Shown one piece after another: positions 52,588-60,223 of a DNA stretch of 64,000 nt. The DNA lies in NCBI RefSeq assembly GCF_017948305.1, contig NZ_CP072842.1, positions 102,001-166,000 of the forward strand, given 5' to 3'. The translations under genes and the position numbers were made by a program. The notes under the pieces were generated by a model. It was not told the DNA's origin. It saw only the letters and a list, made by a program, of their open reading frames with translations, and searched no databases. This stretch comes from Faecalibacter bovis. GTDB lineage: Bacteria; Bacteroidota; Bacteroidia; Flavobacteriales; Weeksellaceae. Numbering within the stretch: the first letter of the stretch is position 1; each line of letters opens with the position of its first letter.

Positions 52588-53829
52588 ATGAAGAACAATT
52601 TTAAAATCCATGTCTACCCAAGACAAGCCAAAGCCAATAAACTAGGACAACAACCTATTTATTTTTGTGTACGAGTAAACGGAAAAAGATGGGAATTCAG
52701 TACAAAACAATACATTGATCCTAAAACTTGGGATGCTAAAAATTCCAAAATTAAAGGCAACAACAAAACAGCCAGTACAATAAATGCACAAGTTGAAATC
52801 ACAAAATCAAAGATTAATACAATATTCTTAGAATACAATTTCAAGAACGAAACCCTAACTATTGACACATTAAAAGAAGAAGTACAAGGAAAAACAAATA
52901 AGAATAAACGAACACTTATTCCAATATTCCAAAATCATAACAAACAAATGAAAGCCTTAGTTCCAAAAGAATATTCTCCAGGAACACTTGAAAGATACGA
53001 AACCTCACTAAGGCACACACAAAACTTCATCAAGCATCAATACAAAAAGGAAGATATTTCTCTGGACGAAATTAACCATGCGTTTATCATGGATTATGAT
53101 TTCTACCTAAGAACAGAACGTAATTGCAGCAATAACACAACAATTAAATATCTTAAAAACTTCAAGAAAATAATCAATTTATGTATAGCAAACGATTGGA
53201 TTCAAAGAGATCCATTTACAAACTACAAATCTAAGTTAGACAAAATTGAAAGAATATTCTTATCAACAGAAGAGATTCAATCCATATACAACAAAGAATA
53301 TACAACAGATAGATTAACACTTGTAAAAGACATTTTCATTTTTTCATGTTTTACTGGTTTAGCCTATATAGACATTGTAAATCTTACAAAAAACAATATT
53401 GTAAAAGGTATCGATGGACAATTATGGATTCATACCTACAGACAGAAAACTTCAACTCCAACCAAAATTCCATTATTAGAAATACCACTTGCTATATTAG
53501 AAAAATACAAGGACAATCCAATATGTGCTACTGGAAAATTATTACCTATTTACTCGAACCAAAAAATGAACGAGTATTTAAAAGAAATAACTGCAATCAC
53601 GAAAATTAATAAAGATCTAACCTTTCATTGCGCCAGACATACGTTTGCTACTACCGTTACTTTATCCAACGGAGTACCTATCGAATCTGTTTCTAAAATG
53701 TTAGGACATACCAATATTAAAACTACGCAACATTATGCAAGAATAACAGAACAAAAAATTAGCAATGATATGCAAAACTTAAAACAAGTAATTGAAAATA
53801 AATCGATTATAAATAAAAATGCAATATAG
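52588..53829 (+). CDS. Tyrosine recombinase/integrase
   Basis: Integrates and excises the element. The start is ATG at 52588 (MKNNFKIHVYPRQAKANKLG); the TTG at 52579 is within an inverted repeat. It has 413 residues. The N-terminal arm-type DNA-binding domain (VYPRQAKANKLGQQPIYFCV) is followed by a SAM-like core-binding domain (about 95-200) and the catalytic domain. Visible catalytic residues are the Lys region RQKTSTPTKIPL, HCARHTF (His/Arg), LGHTNIKTTQHYARI (second His and nucleophile Tyr). The first catalytic Arg is not at its usual place: the box reads TGLAYIDI, as in many Bacteroidota integrases. It is directly downstream of tRNA-Ser. Confidence 0.93.
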   Translation: MKNNFKIHVYPRQAKANKLGQQPIYFCVRVNGKRWEFSTKQYIDPKTWDAKNSKIKGNNKTASTINAQVEITKSKINTIFLEYNFKNETLTIDTLKEEVQGKTNKNKRTLIPIFQNHNKQMKALVPKEYSPGTLERYETSLRHTQNFIKHQYKKEDISLDEINHAFIMDYDFYLRTERNCSNNTTIKYLKNFKKIINLCIANDWIQRDPFTNYKSKLDKIERIFLSTEEIQSIYNKEYTTDRLTLVKDIFIFSCFTGLAYIDIVNLTKNNIVKGIDGQLWIHTYRQKTSTPTKIPLLEIPLAILEKYKDNPICATGKLLPIYSNQKMNEYLKEITAITKINKDLTFHCARHTFATTVTLSNGVPIESVSKMLGHTNIKTTQHYARITEQKISNDMQNLKQVIENKSIINKNAI

Positions 53830-53893
53830 ATTTATTGTTTAATTAATTATTTTTTGTAATTTATTCTAAATTAACTACTTAAATCCATATCTC

Positions 53894-54712
53894 ATGCAAT
53901 CGCCATTACTTGAAATGTATTACCAATTTGAAGAAGAAATTACTAAAATAGAGATGACAGATATTGATATTAACAAAAAAGCTTATCAAGCAATTAACAT
54001 TTCTATTAAGTACTTAAATCTTTTAGAAGAACAATTATTAATCAATAAATTTCATTCAAAACAAAGTGAAATTGAATACTTCAAATTCTTTTATCCCAAA
54101 TATTTCAATGTGCATTATTATTACACCACGATATATAATTTAGAGAATGAAAAATATCAAAAATGTTTAACTAAAGAGCAAGAGATAGAATTTTATAACA
54201 AATTTAAAGAGAAACTAAAGATTATAAACGATGCAAATTTAGACGTATTAAAACTGTTTAAACCAGAACCAGGTAATATCGATAAAAAGTTATTCCTCAG
54301 AAAAAATTATAAATGGAGGCGTAAAAATTTCACTAATTTCATCAGTGAATCATACATATTTAACACCATTTCTAATGTTGTCGGCAAGCACAAAGCCATT
54401 AAGAAACTTATTATTTATTCAGACAATAAAATTCACGAATTATCAAATTGCAAACCACCACCAACATATCAACTCAAATGGACAGCTTCAAAAGTATTAT
54501 TAATGGAGCTTATATATTCATTATATCTTATCGGATTTATAAATCAAGGTAAAGTTGAATTAACAGAATTAGTTCTATTTTTTGAAACAAATTTTGATAT
54601 TAAACTCAATAATCATAACAACATCATTCAAGATATTAAAATGAGAAAGATAAATAAATTCAAGTTATTAGATCAATTAAAAGAGGTCCTCTCAAACAAA
54701 TTAGATACATAA
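53894..54712 (+). CDS. RteC-like regulator
   Basis: 272 residues, cytoplasmic, helical, very rich in Lys, Tyr and Asn. The pattern EIEYFKFFYPKYFNVHYYYTTIY and KWTASKVLLMELIYSLYLIG match the RteC family. RteC of the Bacteroides element CTnDOT activates excision genes under tetracycline control. Relatives are common next to integrases of Flavobacteriia elements without rteA/rteB, as here. The role in excision control is inferred from family and position (65 bases after the integrase). It ends at a strong terminator. Confidence 0.82.
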   Translation: MQSPLLEMYYQFEEEITKIEMTDIDINKKAYQAINISIKYLNLLEEQLLINKFHSKQSEIEYFKFFYPKYFNVHYYYTTIYNLENEKYQKCLTKEQEIEFYNKFKEKLKIINDANLDVLKLFKPEPGNIDKKLFLRKNYKWRRKNFTNFISESYIFNTISNVVGKHKAIKKLIIYSDNKIHELSNCKPPPTYQLKWTASKVLLMELIYSLYLIGFINQGKVELTELVLFFETNFDIKLNNHNNIIQDIKMRKINKFKLLDQLKEVLSNKLDT

Positions 54713-54750
54713 AATAATCCGTAGTTGTTATTCAGCTACGGATTATTTTA
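54711..54750 (+). terminator. Terminator of the RteC-like gene
   Basis: AAAATAATCCGTAG and CTACGGATTATTTT arms around a 10-base loop. Confidence 0.85.
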
Positions 54751-54793
54751 TTAACATAACTACCATAAATAAACACTTTCATTAAAAATAACA

Positions 54794-54816
54794 CCATAGT
54801 ATGTTCCATAGTATGG
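54794..54816 (+). promoter_or_regulatory. Tandem CCATAGTATG operator candidate
   Basis: CCATAGTATG occurs at 54794-54803 and again at 54806-54815. The second copy extends to the palindrome CCATA-G-TATGG. The copies are 12 bases apart and lie just upstream of the presumed promoter of the HTH gene (CAAATTTG near 54839), a typical place for autoregulation. Confidence 0.5.
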
Positions 54817-54870
54817 AAAAAATAAATTCTAAAGTTTTCAAATTTGTAAGAGTCATAAACCTAATAACAA

Positions 54871-55143
54871 ATGAAAACAAAACGAATTAACCCAGAAGAC
54901 ATTCAACTAATTTCAGAAACTGTAATTAGCCTTCTAAAAAAAGAATTAGAAATTAAACAATCCTGCAAATGGATTACATCAAAAGAAGTTTCAAAACTTT
55001 TAGGTGTTTCAAATTCAAAACTCCAAAAGATGAGACAACAAAACCTCATCACCTATTCAAATTTTGGAAGAAACATTTATTACGACACAGACGAAATATT
55101 ACATATACTCGAACAAAATAAAGTAGATAAAATTCTACAGTAA
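54871..55143 (+). CDS. Helix-turn-helix protein, excisionase-like
   Basis: 90 residues. A helical N-terminus (EDIQLISETVISLLKKELEI) leads to a MerR/HTH_17-type winged helix: WITSKEVSKLLGVSNSKLQK, then RQQNLITYSNFGRNIYYDTD, which is the wing with the Tyr/Phe contact. Such proteins in Bacteroidota integrative elements act as excisionases or recombination directionality factors, or regulate the neighbouring genes. The tandem operator candidate at 54794 lies just upstream. It has its own terminator at 55180. Confidence 0.85.
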   Translation: MKTKRINPEDIQLISETVISLLKKELEIKQSCKWITSKEVSKLLGVSNSKLQKMRQQNLITYSNFGRNIYYDTDEILHILEQNKVDKILQ

Positions 55144-55179
55144 AATCTTATTTCATTTGGTTTTAAGTTGGTTAGGTTA

Positions 55180-55222
55180 GGCAGGTTTATTACGACAAAA
55201 AAGTAATATTCCTGCCTTTTAA
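55180..55222 (+). terminator. Terminator of the HTH gene
   Basis: AGGCAGG-tt-TATTAC and GTAATA-tt-CCTGCCT form a 13-bp stem with one internal loop, followed by TTTT. Confidence 0.85.
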
Positions 55223-55273
55223 TTTCAACCTAATCAATTACATCCTCTATTTAAGGGAAATTATAAATAAATG

Positions 55274-55472
55274 GCATAACGATTAGCAAACGAGTGTCAA
55301 TTCATCGAAGTGAAATGTAAAAATGATTAGTGAGCGATAGCGAATCATTTAATCATTTTAATGTAACAAGATGCAAATTGACCGTCGAAAATCGAAGCCT
55401 TGATTTTTTGGTTCGTTTTGGATCAAGCCAAAATGAACATAATTGCCATTTTAATCCTATCAAAGAATCTCT
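55274..55472 (+). ncRNA. Structured repeat unit A (candidate RNA or ssDNA element)
   Basis: It begins GCATAACGATTAGC. Hairpin 1 is AAAATGATTA (55320-55329) with TAATCATTTT (55350-55359) around a 20-nt loop that includes GAGCGATAG. Hairpin 2 is GTTCGTTTTGG (55411-55421) with CCAAAATGAAC (55428-55438), one G-T pair, loop ATCAAG. CTTGAT at 55399-55404 is the exact complement of that loop. It ends with CCTATCAAAGAATCT. It is homologous to unit B 277 bases downstream. Strand is assigned by the direction of the neighbouring genes and is not proven. Confidence 0.6.
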
Positions 55473-55530
55473 CGCCAGTTCGAGTGATTATCGTTGCTCA
55501 GCAAAAGAAAATTGTATCGAGAACTAAGAC
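55473..55530. repeat. Dispersed REP-like repeat, copy 2
   Basis: CGCCAGTTCGAGTG at the left and TGTATCGAGAACTAAGAC at the right, with AGTTC/GAACT inverted. It is the same arrangement as 38820-38877 in the purL-purC gap. It sits exactly between units A and B. Confidence 0.6.
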
Positions 55531-55550
55531 TTTAATAGAGTAAAAATATT

Positions 55551-55765
55551 GCATAAAAATCGCAGACGTTAATAAAATAAATTGAAGGAGAGATAAAGAA
55601 GGATTTAGCGAACGATAGAGAGTCATTTAAATCCTTCCTCGTATTAAATTTATTTTTAGTCGAAAATCGTAGCCTTGACTTTTTTGTTTCGTTTTTGTGT
55701 CAAGACAAAAATGAAAGTAGAATAAATATAAACTAGTCATTCTGAACCTATCGAAGAATCTAAAA
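55551..55765 (+). ncRNA. Structured repeat unit B (candidate RNA or ssDNA element)
   Basis: It begins GCATAAAAATCGC. Hairpin 1 is GAAGGATTTA (55598-55607) with TAAATCCTTC (55628-55637) around a 20-nt loop that matches the loop of unit A at 16 of 20 positions. Hairpin 2 is TTTCGTTTTTGT (55687-55698) with ACAAAAATGAAA (55705-55716), again one G-T pair at the same place, loop GTCAAG. CTTGAC at 55674-55679 complements that loop. It ends with CCTATCGAAGAATCT, 9 bases before the initiator ATG. Confidence 0.6.
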
Positions 55766-55774
55766 TCTAAAAAT

Positions 55775-56638
55775 ATGAACTACATCAAACACCTTAATAA
55801 CTTCTACAATAAAATACAAATAGATCCCGAAATAGCACCATGTCAAATCGCTTTGTATTTAGCACTATTTCAATGTTGGAACAAACAAAGGTTTGAAAAT
55901 CCTATACACATCATTCGAGATGAAGTTATGCGACTAAGCAAAATCACATCCAAAAGCACCTATCATCGTTCCATGAAAATATTACACAACAATCAATACA
56001 TCATTTACATTCCATCCTATAATCCATACATAGGAAGTCAAATCTATTTCAAAGACCTAACATTAGAATTAAAAAACAACAATACAACCCAACCAAAAAA
56101 GAATAAAGCAATAAACACAGTTATTGATACACCTTTAGAACAAACCAGTCCAAAAAAGAACAAACCAATAAACAAGGTTATAGACACACCTATAAACACA
56201 CCCATAGAGCCTATATATAAACAGGAAAACAATAAACAGGAAAACATAAATAGCTTATGTAAGCAAGCACAAATTCCTTTTTTAATTTTTGATAAAAATT
56301 TTAAAAATAACATAGCTAAAAATCAATCAGCTGGAAAAGCTGAAATGCTCCAAAAAGAAAAAAGTTCCGTCAAAAAAGAAAAAGGTACAAATCCAACATT
56401 AGACCAAGTCAAAGAATTCTTTCAAGATAAAGACAATACATCAATCGAAGCTGAAAAGTTTTTTTACTATTTCGAATCCAATGGATGGTTAGTTGGAGGA
56501 AAAACCAAAATGAAAAACTGGAAGGCTGCTGCAAATAATTGGATGATTAACGCAACCGTATTCTCTAAAAATCAAAACAACGGATTACAAAAAAAATTAG
56601 ATACATCACTAAACAAAAAATACGACGAACCATTATAA
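55775..56638 (+). CDS. Winged-helix replication initiator-like protein
   Basis: 287 residues. The N-terminal 100 residues (IAPCQIALYLALFQCWNKQR, then RDEVMRLSKITSKSTYHRSM and YIIYIPSYNPYIGSQIYF) look like a winged helix as in phage replisome organisers. The linker holds a duplicated KKNK-IN-VIDTP stretch. The C-terminus (VKEFFQDKDNTSIEAEKFFY, then GWLVGGKTKMKNWKAAANNW) matches the DnaD-like tail seen in many phage and island replication proteins. It is followed after 15 bases by a DnaC-like loader gene, which supports a role in starting element replication. Inferred from architecture and neighbour. Confidence 0.7.
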   Translation: MNYIKHLNNFYNKIQIDPEIAPCQIALYLALFQCWNKQRFENPIHIIRDEVMRLSKITSKSTYHRSMKILHNNQYIIYIPSYNPYIGSQIYFKDLTLELKNNNTTQPKKNKAINTVIDTPLEQTSPKKNKPINKVIDTPINTPIEPIYKQENNKQENINSLCKQAQIPFLIFDKNFKNNIAKNQSAGKAEMLQKEKSSVKKEKGTNPTLDQVKEFFQDKDNTSIEAEKFFYYFESNGWLVGGKTKMKNWKAAANNWMINATVFSKNQNNGLQKKLDTSLNKKYDEPL

Positions 56639-56653
56639 CCAATACTCAAAACA

Positions 56654-57259
56654 ATGATCAATTACCAAAAACTTATATTTCACTTAGAACAACATGCCCG
56701 AAAAAATATACATCCCGAATATTCTTTTCAAAAAGAGGATTTCCCATTCATCGTTCGATTAGCTGCTTATTTCCTAAATGACGAAGAAAAATGCAAGGAA
56801 TTGAACATCGACCTCAACAAAGGAATTCTATTAACTGGACCAATCGGTATTGGGAAAACAACCTGGTTTCGATTAATGCAAACCATTATGGTCAAAGAAC
56901 AAAAATTCTATTACACAACATGCAGAGATATTTCATTTGAATTTATCCGAGACGGATATCAAACTATTAACAAGTACAGCAAAGGAATCCCTTACAATTT
57001 CCCAATGAAAAACATTTGCTTCGATGATCTAGGCACAGAAAATAACATCAAATATTTCGGCAACGAATGCAATGTAATGGCTGAAATTATATTAAGTCGA
57101 TACGACATATTTATAAATCATGATATCAAAACACACATCACCACTAACCTATCTGCTTCCGAAATCGAAAAGTATTACACCGAACGTGTACGCTCTCGTT
57201 TAAGACAGATGATGAATGTACTTTCTGTACCTGCGGATAGAAAGGATAAGAGAATCTAA
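56654..57259 (+). CDS. DnaC-like AAA+ ATPase (helicase loader)
   Basis: 201 residues. Walker A is GILLTGPIGIGKTTWFRL (about residues 58-75) and Walker B is NICFDDLGTENN. Sensor 1 fits THITTNLSASEIEKYY, and the arginine finger region is ERVRSRLRQMMNVL. This is the DnaC/IstB-type clade of loaders that bring the host DnaB helicase to an origin. It is 15 bases after the initiator-like gene. It is shorter at the N-terminus than E. coli DnaC. Together they form a replication module for the element. Confidence 0.85.
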   Translation: MINYQKLIFHLEQHARKNIHPEYSFQKEDFPFIVRLAAYFLNDEEKCKELNIDLNKGILLTGPIGIGKTTWFRLMQTIMVKEQKFYYTTCRDISFEFIRDGYQTINKYSKGIPYNFPMKNICFDDLGTENNIKYFGNECNVMAEIILSRYDIFINHDIKTHITTNLSASEIEKYYTERVRSRLRQMMNVLSVPADRKDKRI

Positions 57260-57305
57260 AAATAATTTTATATTCGCATTAAATTATATATTTAAAAACT
57301 TATAA

Positions 57306-57710
57306 ATGAAAAATAAATTACTATTCTTACTTCTATGTGTAGGTTCAATAACTTTTGGACAAAAAAAAGAATATGACAAAAAATTAATTGGTTGTTTTAA
57401 AGGATCTGAGCAAAACAAACAAGTAGATGGTATTTCTAAATATTGGATTTCTTGTCGATTTGAAAAAGGATTAAGTGTTCTTAATTTTATAACAATCGAT
57501 GAAGATGGTGATGTAGAACAATTTACTGAGAATGGAAATTGGTGGACAAATGATGGAAAATATTATGAATACCATAAAACAAGTAATCTAACAGATATTT
57601 ACACTTACCAAACACTTAAAAATGGTGATATAGCTTTTAAAGCAATAAAGATTATTGGTGAAGATAATAACACATACGAATTTGTTGATTATAAGATTCA
57701 AGAAGATTAA
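57306..57710 (+). CDS. Small secreted protein of unknown function
   Basis: 134 residues with a clear signal peptide (KLLFLLLCVGSITFG, cut before QKKEYD). The mature part starts KKLIGCFKGSEQNKQ with two cysteines (GCFKGS and ISCRF) and carries GNWWTNDGKYYEYHKTSN. It looks like a small beta-barrel fold of lipocalin-like size, but no family is recognised. It is unusual to find a periplasmic protein between replication and SOS genes of an island. It has its own terminator at 57735, so it is a separate cargo unit. Confidence 0.6.
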   Translation: MKNKLLFLLLCVGSITFGQKKEYDKKLIGCFKGSEQNKQVDGISKYWISCRFEKGLSVLNFITIDEDGDVEQFTENGNWWTNDGKYYEYHKTSNLTDIYTYQTLKNGDIAFKAIKIIGEDNNTYEFVDYKIQED

Positions 57711-57734
57711 TAATTAAAGATAAAAATAAACTCC

Positions 57735-57766
57735 AACCTCAACTCCCCAGTTGAGGTTTTTTTATT
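57735..57766 (+). terminator. Terminator of the small secreted protein gene
   Basis: CCTCAACT-cccc-AGTTGAGG followed by seven T. Confidence 0.9.
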
Positions 57767-57851
57767 TTTATCTATTAGTTTTCAAATATAAATTAAATGT
57801 ATATTTATATAAAATGATTTATTATTAATTGAATATAGAATTTGTAAATTA

Positions 57852-58283
57852 ATGTATCGTTGTTTAGAATGTAATCATCATATTACAGAAGCTGTATTTA
57901 TATATTCTTTAGAAAAATATAATACACCATTATGCATGTATCATCAAAATTGGATAAATCACATTGTACTAACATCTACTAATGAAACTATTAGATTATA
58001 TTTTGCATTAAAAGTTTTAGGTTTAAATCCTATTCTTGAAAAATTTGATGGATACAAACATATAGATATTGCTTTTCCTAAAGAAAAAATAAACATTGAA
58101 GTTGATGGAAGTCATCATAATAAAAATAAATTTCAAGCAATGACTGATTTACAACGAACTTATTACTCTTTTATGAAAGGTTTCTATACAATAAGAATTC
58201 CTAATTCATTAGTTAATGATGATGTATTACTTGAGGAAGCTACAGATTATATTTTTAACATGGTTAAATCCCCTTCAAAATAA
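57852..58283 (+). CDS. DUF559-like endonuclease-fold protein with Cys/His cluster
   Basis: 143 residues. The N-terminus has CLECNHH and CMYHQNW, a likely zinc site. The C-terminal 80 residues resemble the DUF559/Vsr-like branch of the PD-(D/E)XK fold: YKHIDIAFPKEKINIEVDGS carries the acidic pair (D then E-x-D), followed by HHNKNKFQAMTDLQRTYYSF and IRIPNSLVNDD. Relatives are nicking or repair-type nucleases of mostly unknown target. It is placed between the replication module and umuC-umuD, with no overlap to either. A role in element DNA processing or defence is only a guess. Confidence 0.65.
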   Translation: MYRCLECNHHITEAVFIYSLEKYNTPLCMYHQNWINHIVLTSTNETIRLYFALKVLGLNPILEKFDGYKHIDIAFPKEKINIEVDGSHHNKNKFQAMTDLQRTYYSFMKGFYTIRIPNSLVNDDVLLEEATDYIFNMVKSPSK

Positions 58284-58348
58284 TCAAACAAAAAATTAAC
58301 AATTCCCACGACACCTTGTAGCGTTTATTCTTTTCATTTTTGCATTAT

Positions 58349-59614
58349 ATGTTTGCATTAGTTGACTGTAATAATTTCTACGCAAGTTGCGAAAGAGTAT
58401 TTAACCCCACCCTTAATGGTAAGCCAGTTGTTGTTTTATCGAACAATGATGGCTGTGTTGTTGCGCGATCTAATGAAGCTAAAGAATTAGGCATACCAAT
58501 GGGTGCACCTGCCTTTCAATACGAAGGATTATTCCGACAAAAAGGAGTCAAAGTATTTTCATCCAATTATGCTTTATACGCAAGTATGAGTAACAAAGTA
58601 ATGAACATACTCAAACAACATTGTCCAGAAATTGAAGTATATTCCATTGACGAATCATTTTTATACTTCAGAGGATTCGAAAACTACGATTTAATAAAGT
58701 ATTGTACACAAATCAAGGAAATGATTTACCAATACACAAAGATTCCTGTATGCATCGGAATTGCCCCTACTAAAGCATTAGCCAAAGTAGCAAACCGAAT
58801 CGCTAAGAAATACCCTATGCACCACAATGGAGTATACATGATCGATTCCCAAACCAAAATCGAAAAAGCATTAAAATGGTTACCAACCGAAGATATTTGG
58901 GGAATTGGTCGTCAATTATCTAAACGATTATCCTATTTAGGTTGTAACACCGCGTATAAATTCACTCAGCTCGAAGATGAATACCTTCGTCGTAATTTCT
59001 CCATTGTCGAACTTCGATTAAAGAAAGAATTATTAGGCGAAAGCGTGTTAGGCTTAGACGAAATCCAACACAAAAAATCCATTGCCACAACACGAAGCTT
59101 TGATCACACAGTAACAGATTACAATTACCTACACGAACGTGTTTCCACGTTTGCAGTTTCTTGTGCAGAAAAACTACGTAGAGATAAAAGCAAATGCAAC
59201 ATTATTACGGTATTTATAATGACGAACAGATTTGATAAAACGCAAGCGTTTCATTCCAACTCATTATCTACAACTTTAGATTACGACACCAATTCAAGTA
59301 TCATCTTGTCTAAAGCTGCCACTTTCTTACTAGATAAATTAGTACCGGAAGAAGGTCGTATGCCCGAATACAAGAAAGCAGGTGTAATTGTTTCAGCAAT
59401 TACACCCGATAACCAAGTACAGATGAACTTATTTGCTAAAGAATCGCCTAAACACAAATCTTTAATGCAAGTAATGGATAAGTTAAACACTTATTATGGC
59501 GATCATAAACTTGTTATAGGATCACAAGATTTATCTAAGAAATGGAAAATGAAACAAGAAAGATTATCACCCTGTTACACAACAAAACTAACTGATATTT
59601 TAAAAGTAAATTAA
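58349..59614 (+). CDS. umuC: Y-family DNA polymerase V catalytic subunit
   Basis: Error-prone translesion polymerase. The start is ATG at 58349 ([18 protein letters not shown]), not the TTG at 58340. It has 421 residues, normal for UmuC. The catalytic carboxylates are Asp in FALVDCNN and the pair in [10 protein letters not shown]. The palm and finger motifs are [20 protein letters not shown] and [20 protein letters not shown] (helix-hairpin-helix). The C-terminal little-finger and UmuC-specific parts are present. umuD follows directly, an order opposite to the classical umuDC operon. Confidence 0.95.
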   Translation: MFALVDCNNFYASCERVFNPTLNGKPVVVLSNNDGCVVARSNEAKELGIPMGAPAFQYEGLFRQKGVKVFSSNYALYASMSNKVMNILKQHCPEIEVYSIDESFLYFRGFENYDLIKYCTQIKEMIYQYTKIPVCIGIAPTKALAKVANRIAKKYPMHHNGVYMIDSQTKIEKALKWLPTEDIWGIGRQLSKRLSYLGCNTAYKFTQLEDEYLRRNFSIVELRLKKELLGESVLGLDEIQHKKSIATTRSFDHTVTDYNYLHERVSTFAVSCAEKLRRDKSKCNIITVFIMTNRFDKTQAFHSNSLSTTLDYDTNSSIILSKAATFLLDKLVPEEGRMPEYKKAGVIVSAITPDNQVQMNLFAKESPKHKSLMQVMDKLNTYYGDHKLVIGSQDLSKKWKMKQERLSPCYTTKLTDILKVN

Positions 59615-60076
59615 ATGGTTAATTTTATCAAAATACCAAGATTATCACCAGAACTTAAAAATGTAGCCTACACGACAGAAGGCGAAAAAAGATACATCAA
59701 AAATTTAGGCGATGTTTCCGCAGGATTCCCATCTCCTGCCACAGATTTTATTCAGAACGAAATCTCATTAGACGAACATTTTTTAGAGAAACCCGAAGCA
59801 ACTTATCTTATTCGTGTAGGTGGTGAAAGTATGCAACCCGAATACCAAGTTGGTGACTTATTAATAGTCCGTTCAGATTTAGATCCTCAGCATATGGACG
59901 ACATTATTGTTTCCATTAATAATTCAGAATATACATTCAAACGCTACGATAAAATTAACAAGAAATTAATCTCACTCAACCCAACTTACAAAGACTGCAT
60001 TCAACTCGCAGAAGAAGACAATGCCTTAATCCTCGGTGTAGTCATTTCTTTTATCAGACAAAAAAGGAAGTTTTAG
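59615..60076 (+). CDS. umuD: UmuD-like LexA/S24 family protease
   Basis: 153 residues. It is cut by itself at the Ala-Gly bond in VSAGFPSPA (about residue 37), upon RecA filament formation, and the product UmuD' joins UmuC. The catalytic Ser is in VGGESMQPEYQVGD and the Lys in YTFKRYDKI. There is no N-terminal DNA-binding domain, so it is UmuD and not LexA. The ATG follows the umuC stop directly (TAAATGG), so translation is coupled. No LexA box was identified upstream of umuC. Confidence 0.93.
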   Translation: MVNFIKIPRLSPELKNVAYTTEGEKRYIKNLGDVSAGFPSPATDFIQNEISLDEHFLEKPEATYLIRVGGESMQPEYQVGDLLIVRSDLDPQHMDDIIVSINNSEYTFKRYDKINKKLISLNPTYKDCIQLAEEDNALILGVVISFIRQKRKF

Positions 60077-60083
60077 AAATATT

Positions 60084-60112
60084 AATCCTCAACAAATATG
60101 TTGGGGATTTTA
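60084..60112 (+). terminator. Terminator of umuC-umuD
   Basis: AATCCTCAACA-aata-TGTTGGGGATT followed by TT; a strong stem but a short T-tract. Confidence 0.65.
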
Positions 60113-60223
60113 CAACCTATTTCATCACTGCAATTCCCTTGCACACCTAAACCTTACATTTACAAACCCCTAACAATAAATATTCTCTTTTTTGCTATAT
60201 TTACATCTACTAGATAACTAACC

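Noticed and set aside
55399-55438. Hairpin 2 of unit A as a transcription terminator
   Set aside because: It is not followed by a T-run on either copy, and the gene it would end already has a terminator at 55180-55222.
55330-55527. 65-residue plus-strand ORF in the region of the structured units
   Set aside because: It runs through unit A and the REP-like repeat. The covarying hairpins explain the sequence better, and unit B keeps no matching frame.
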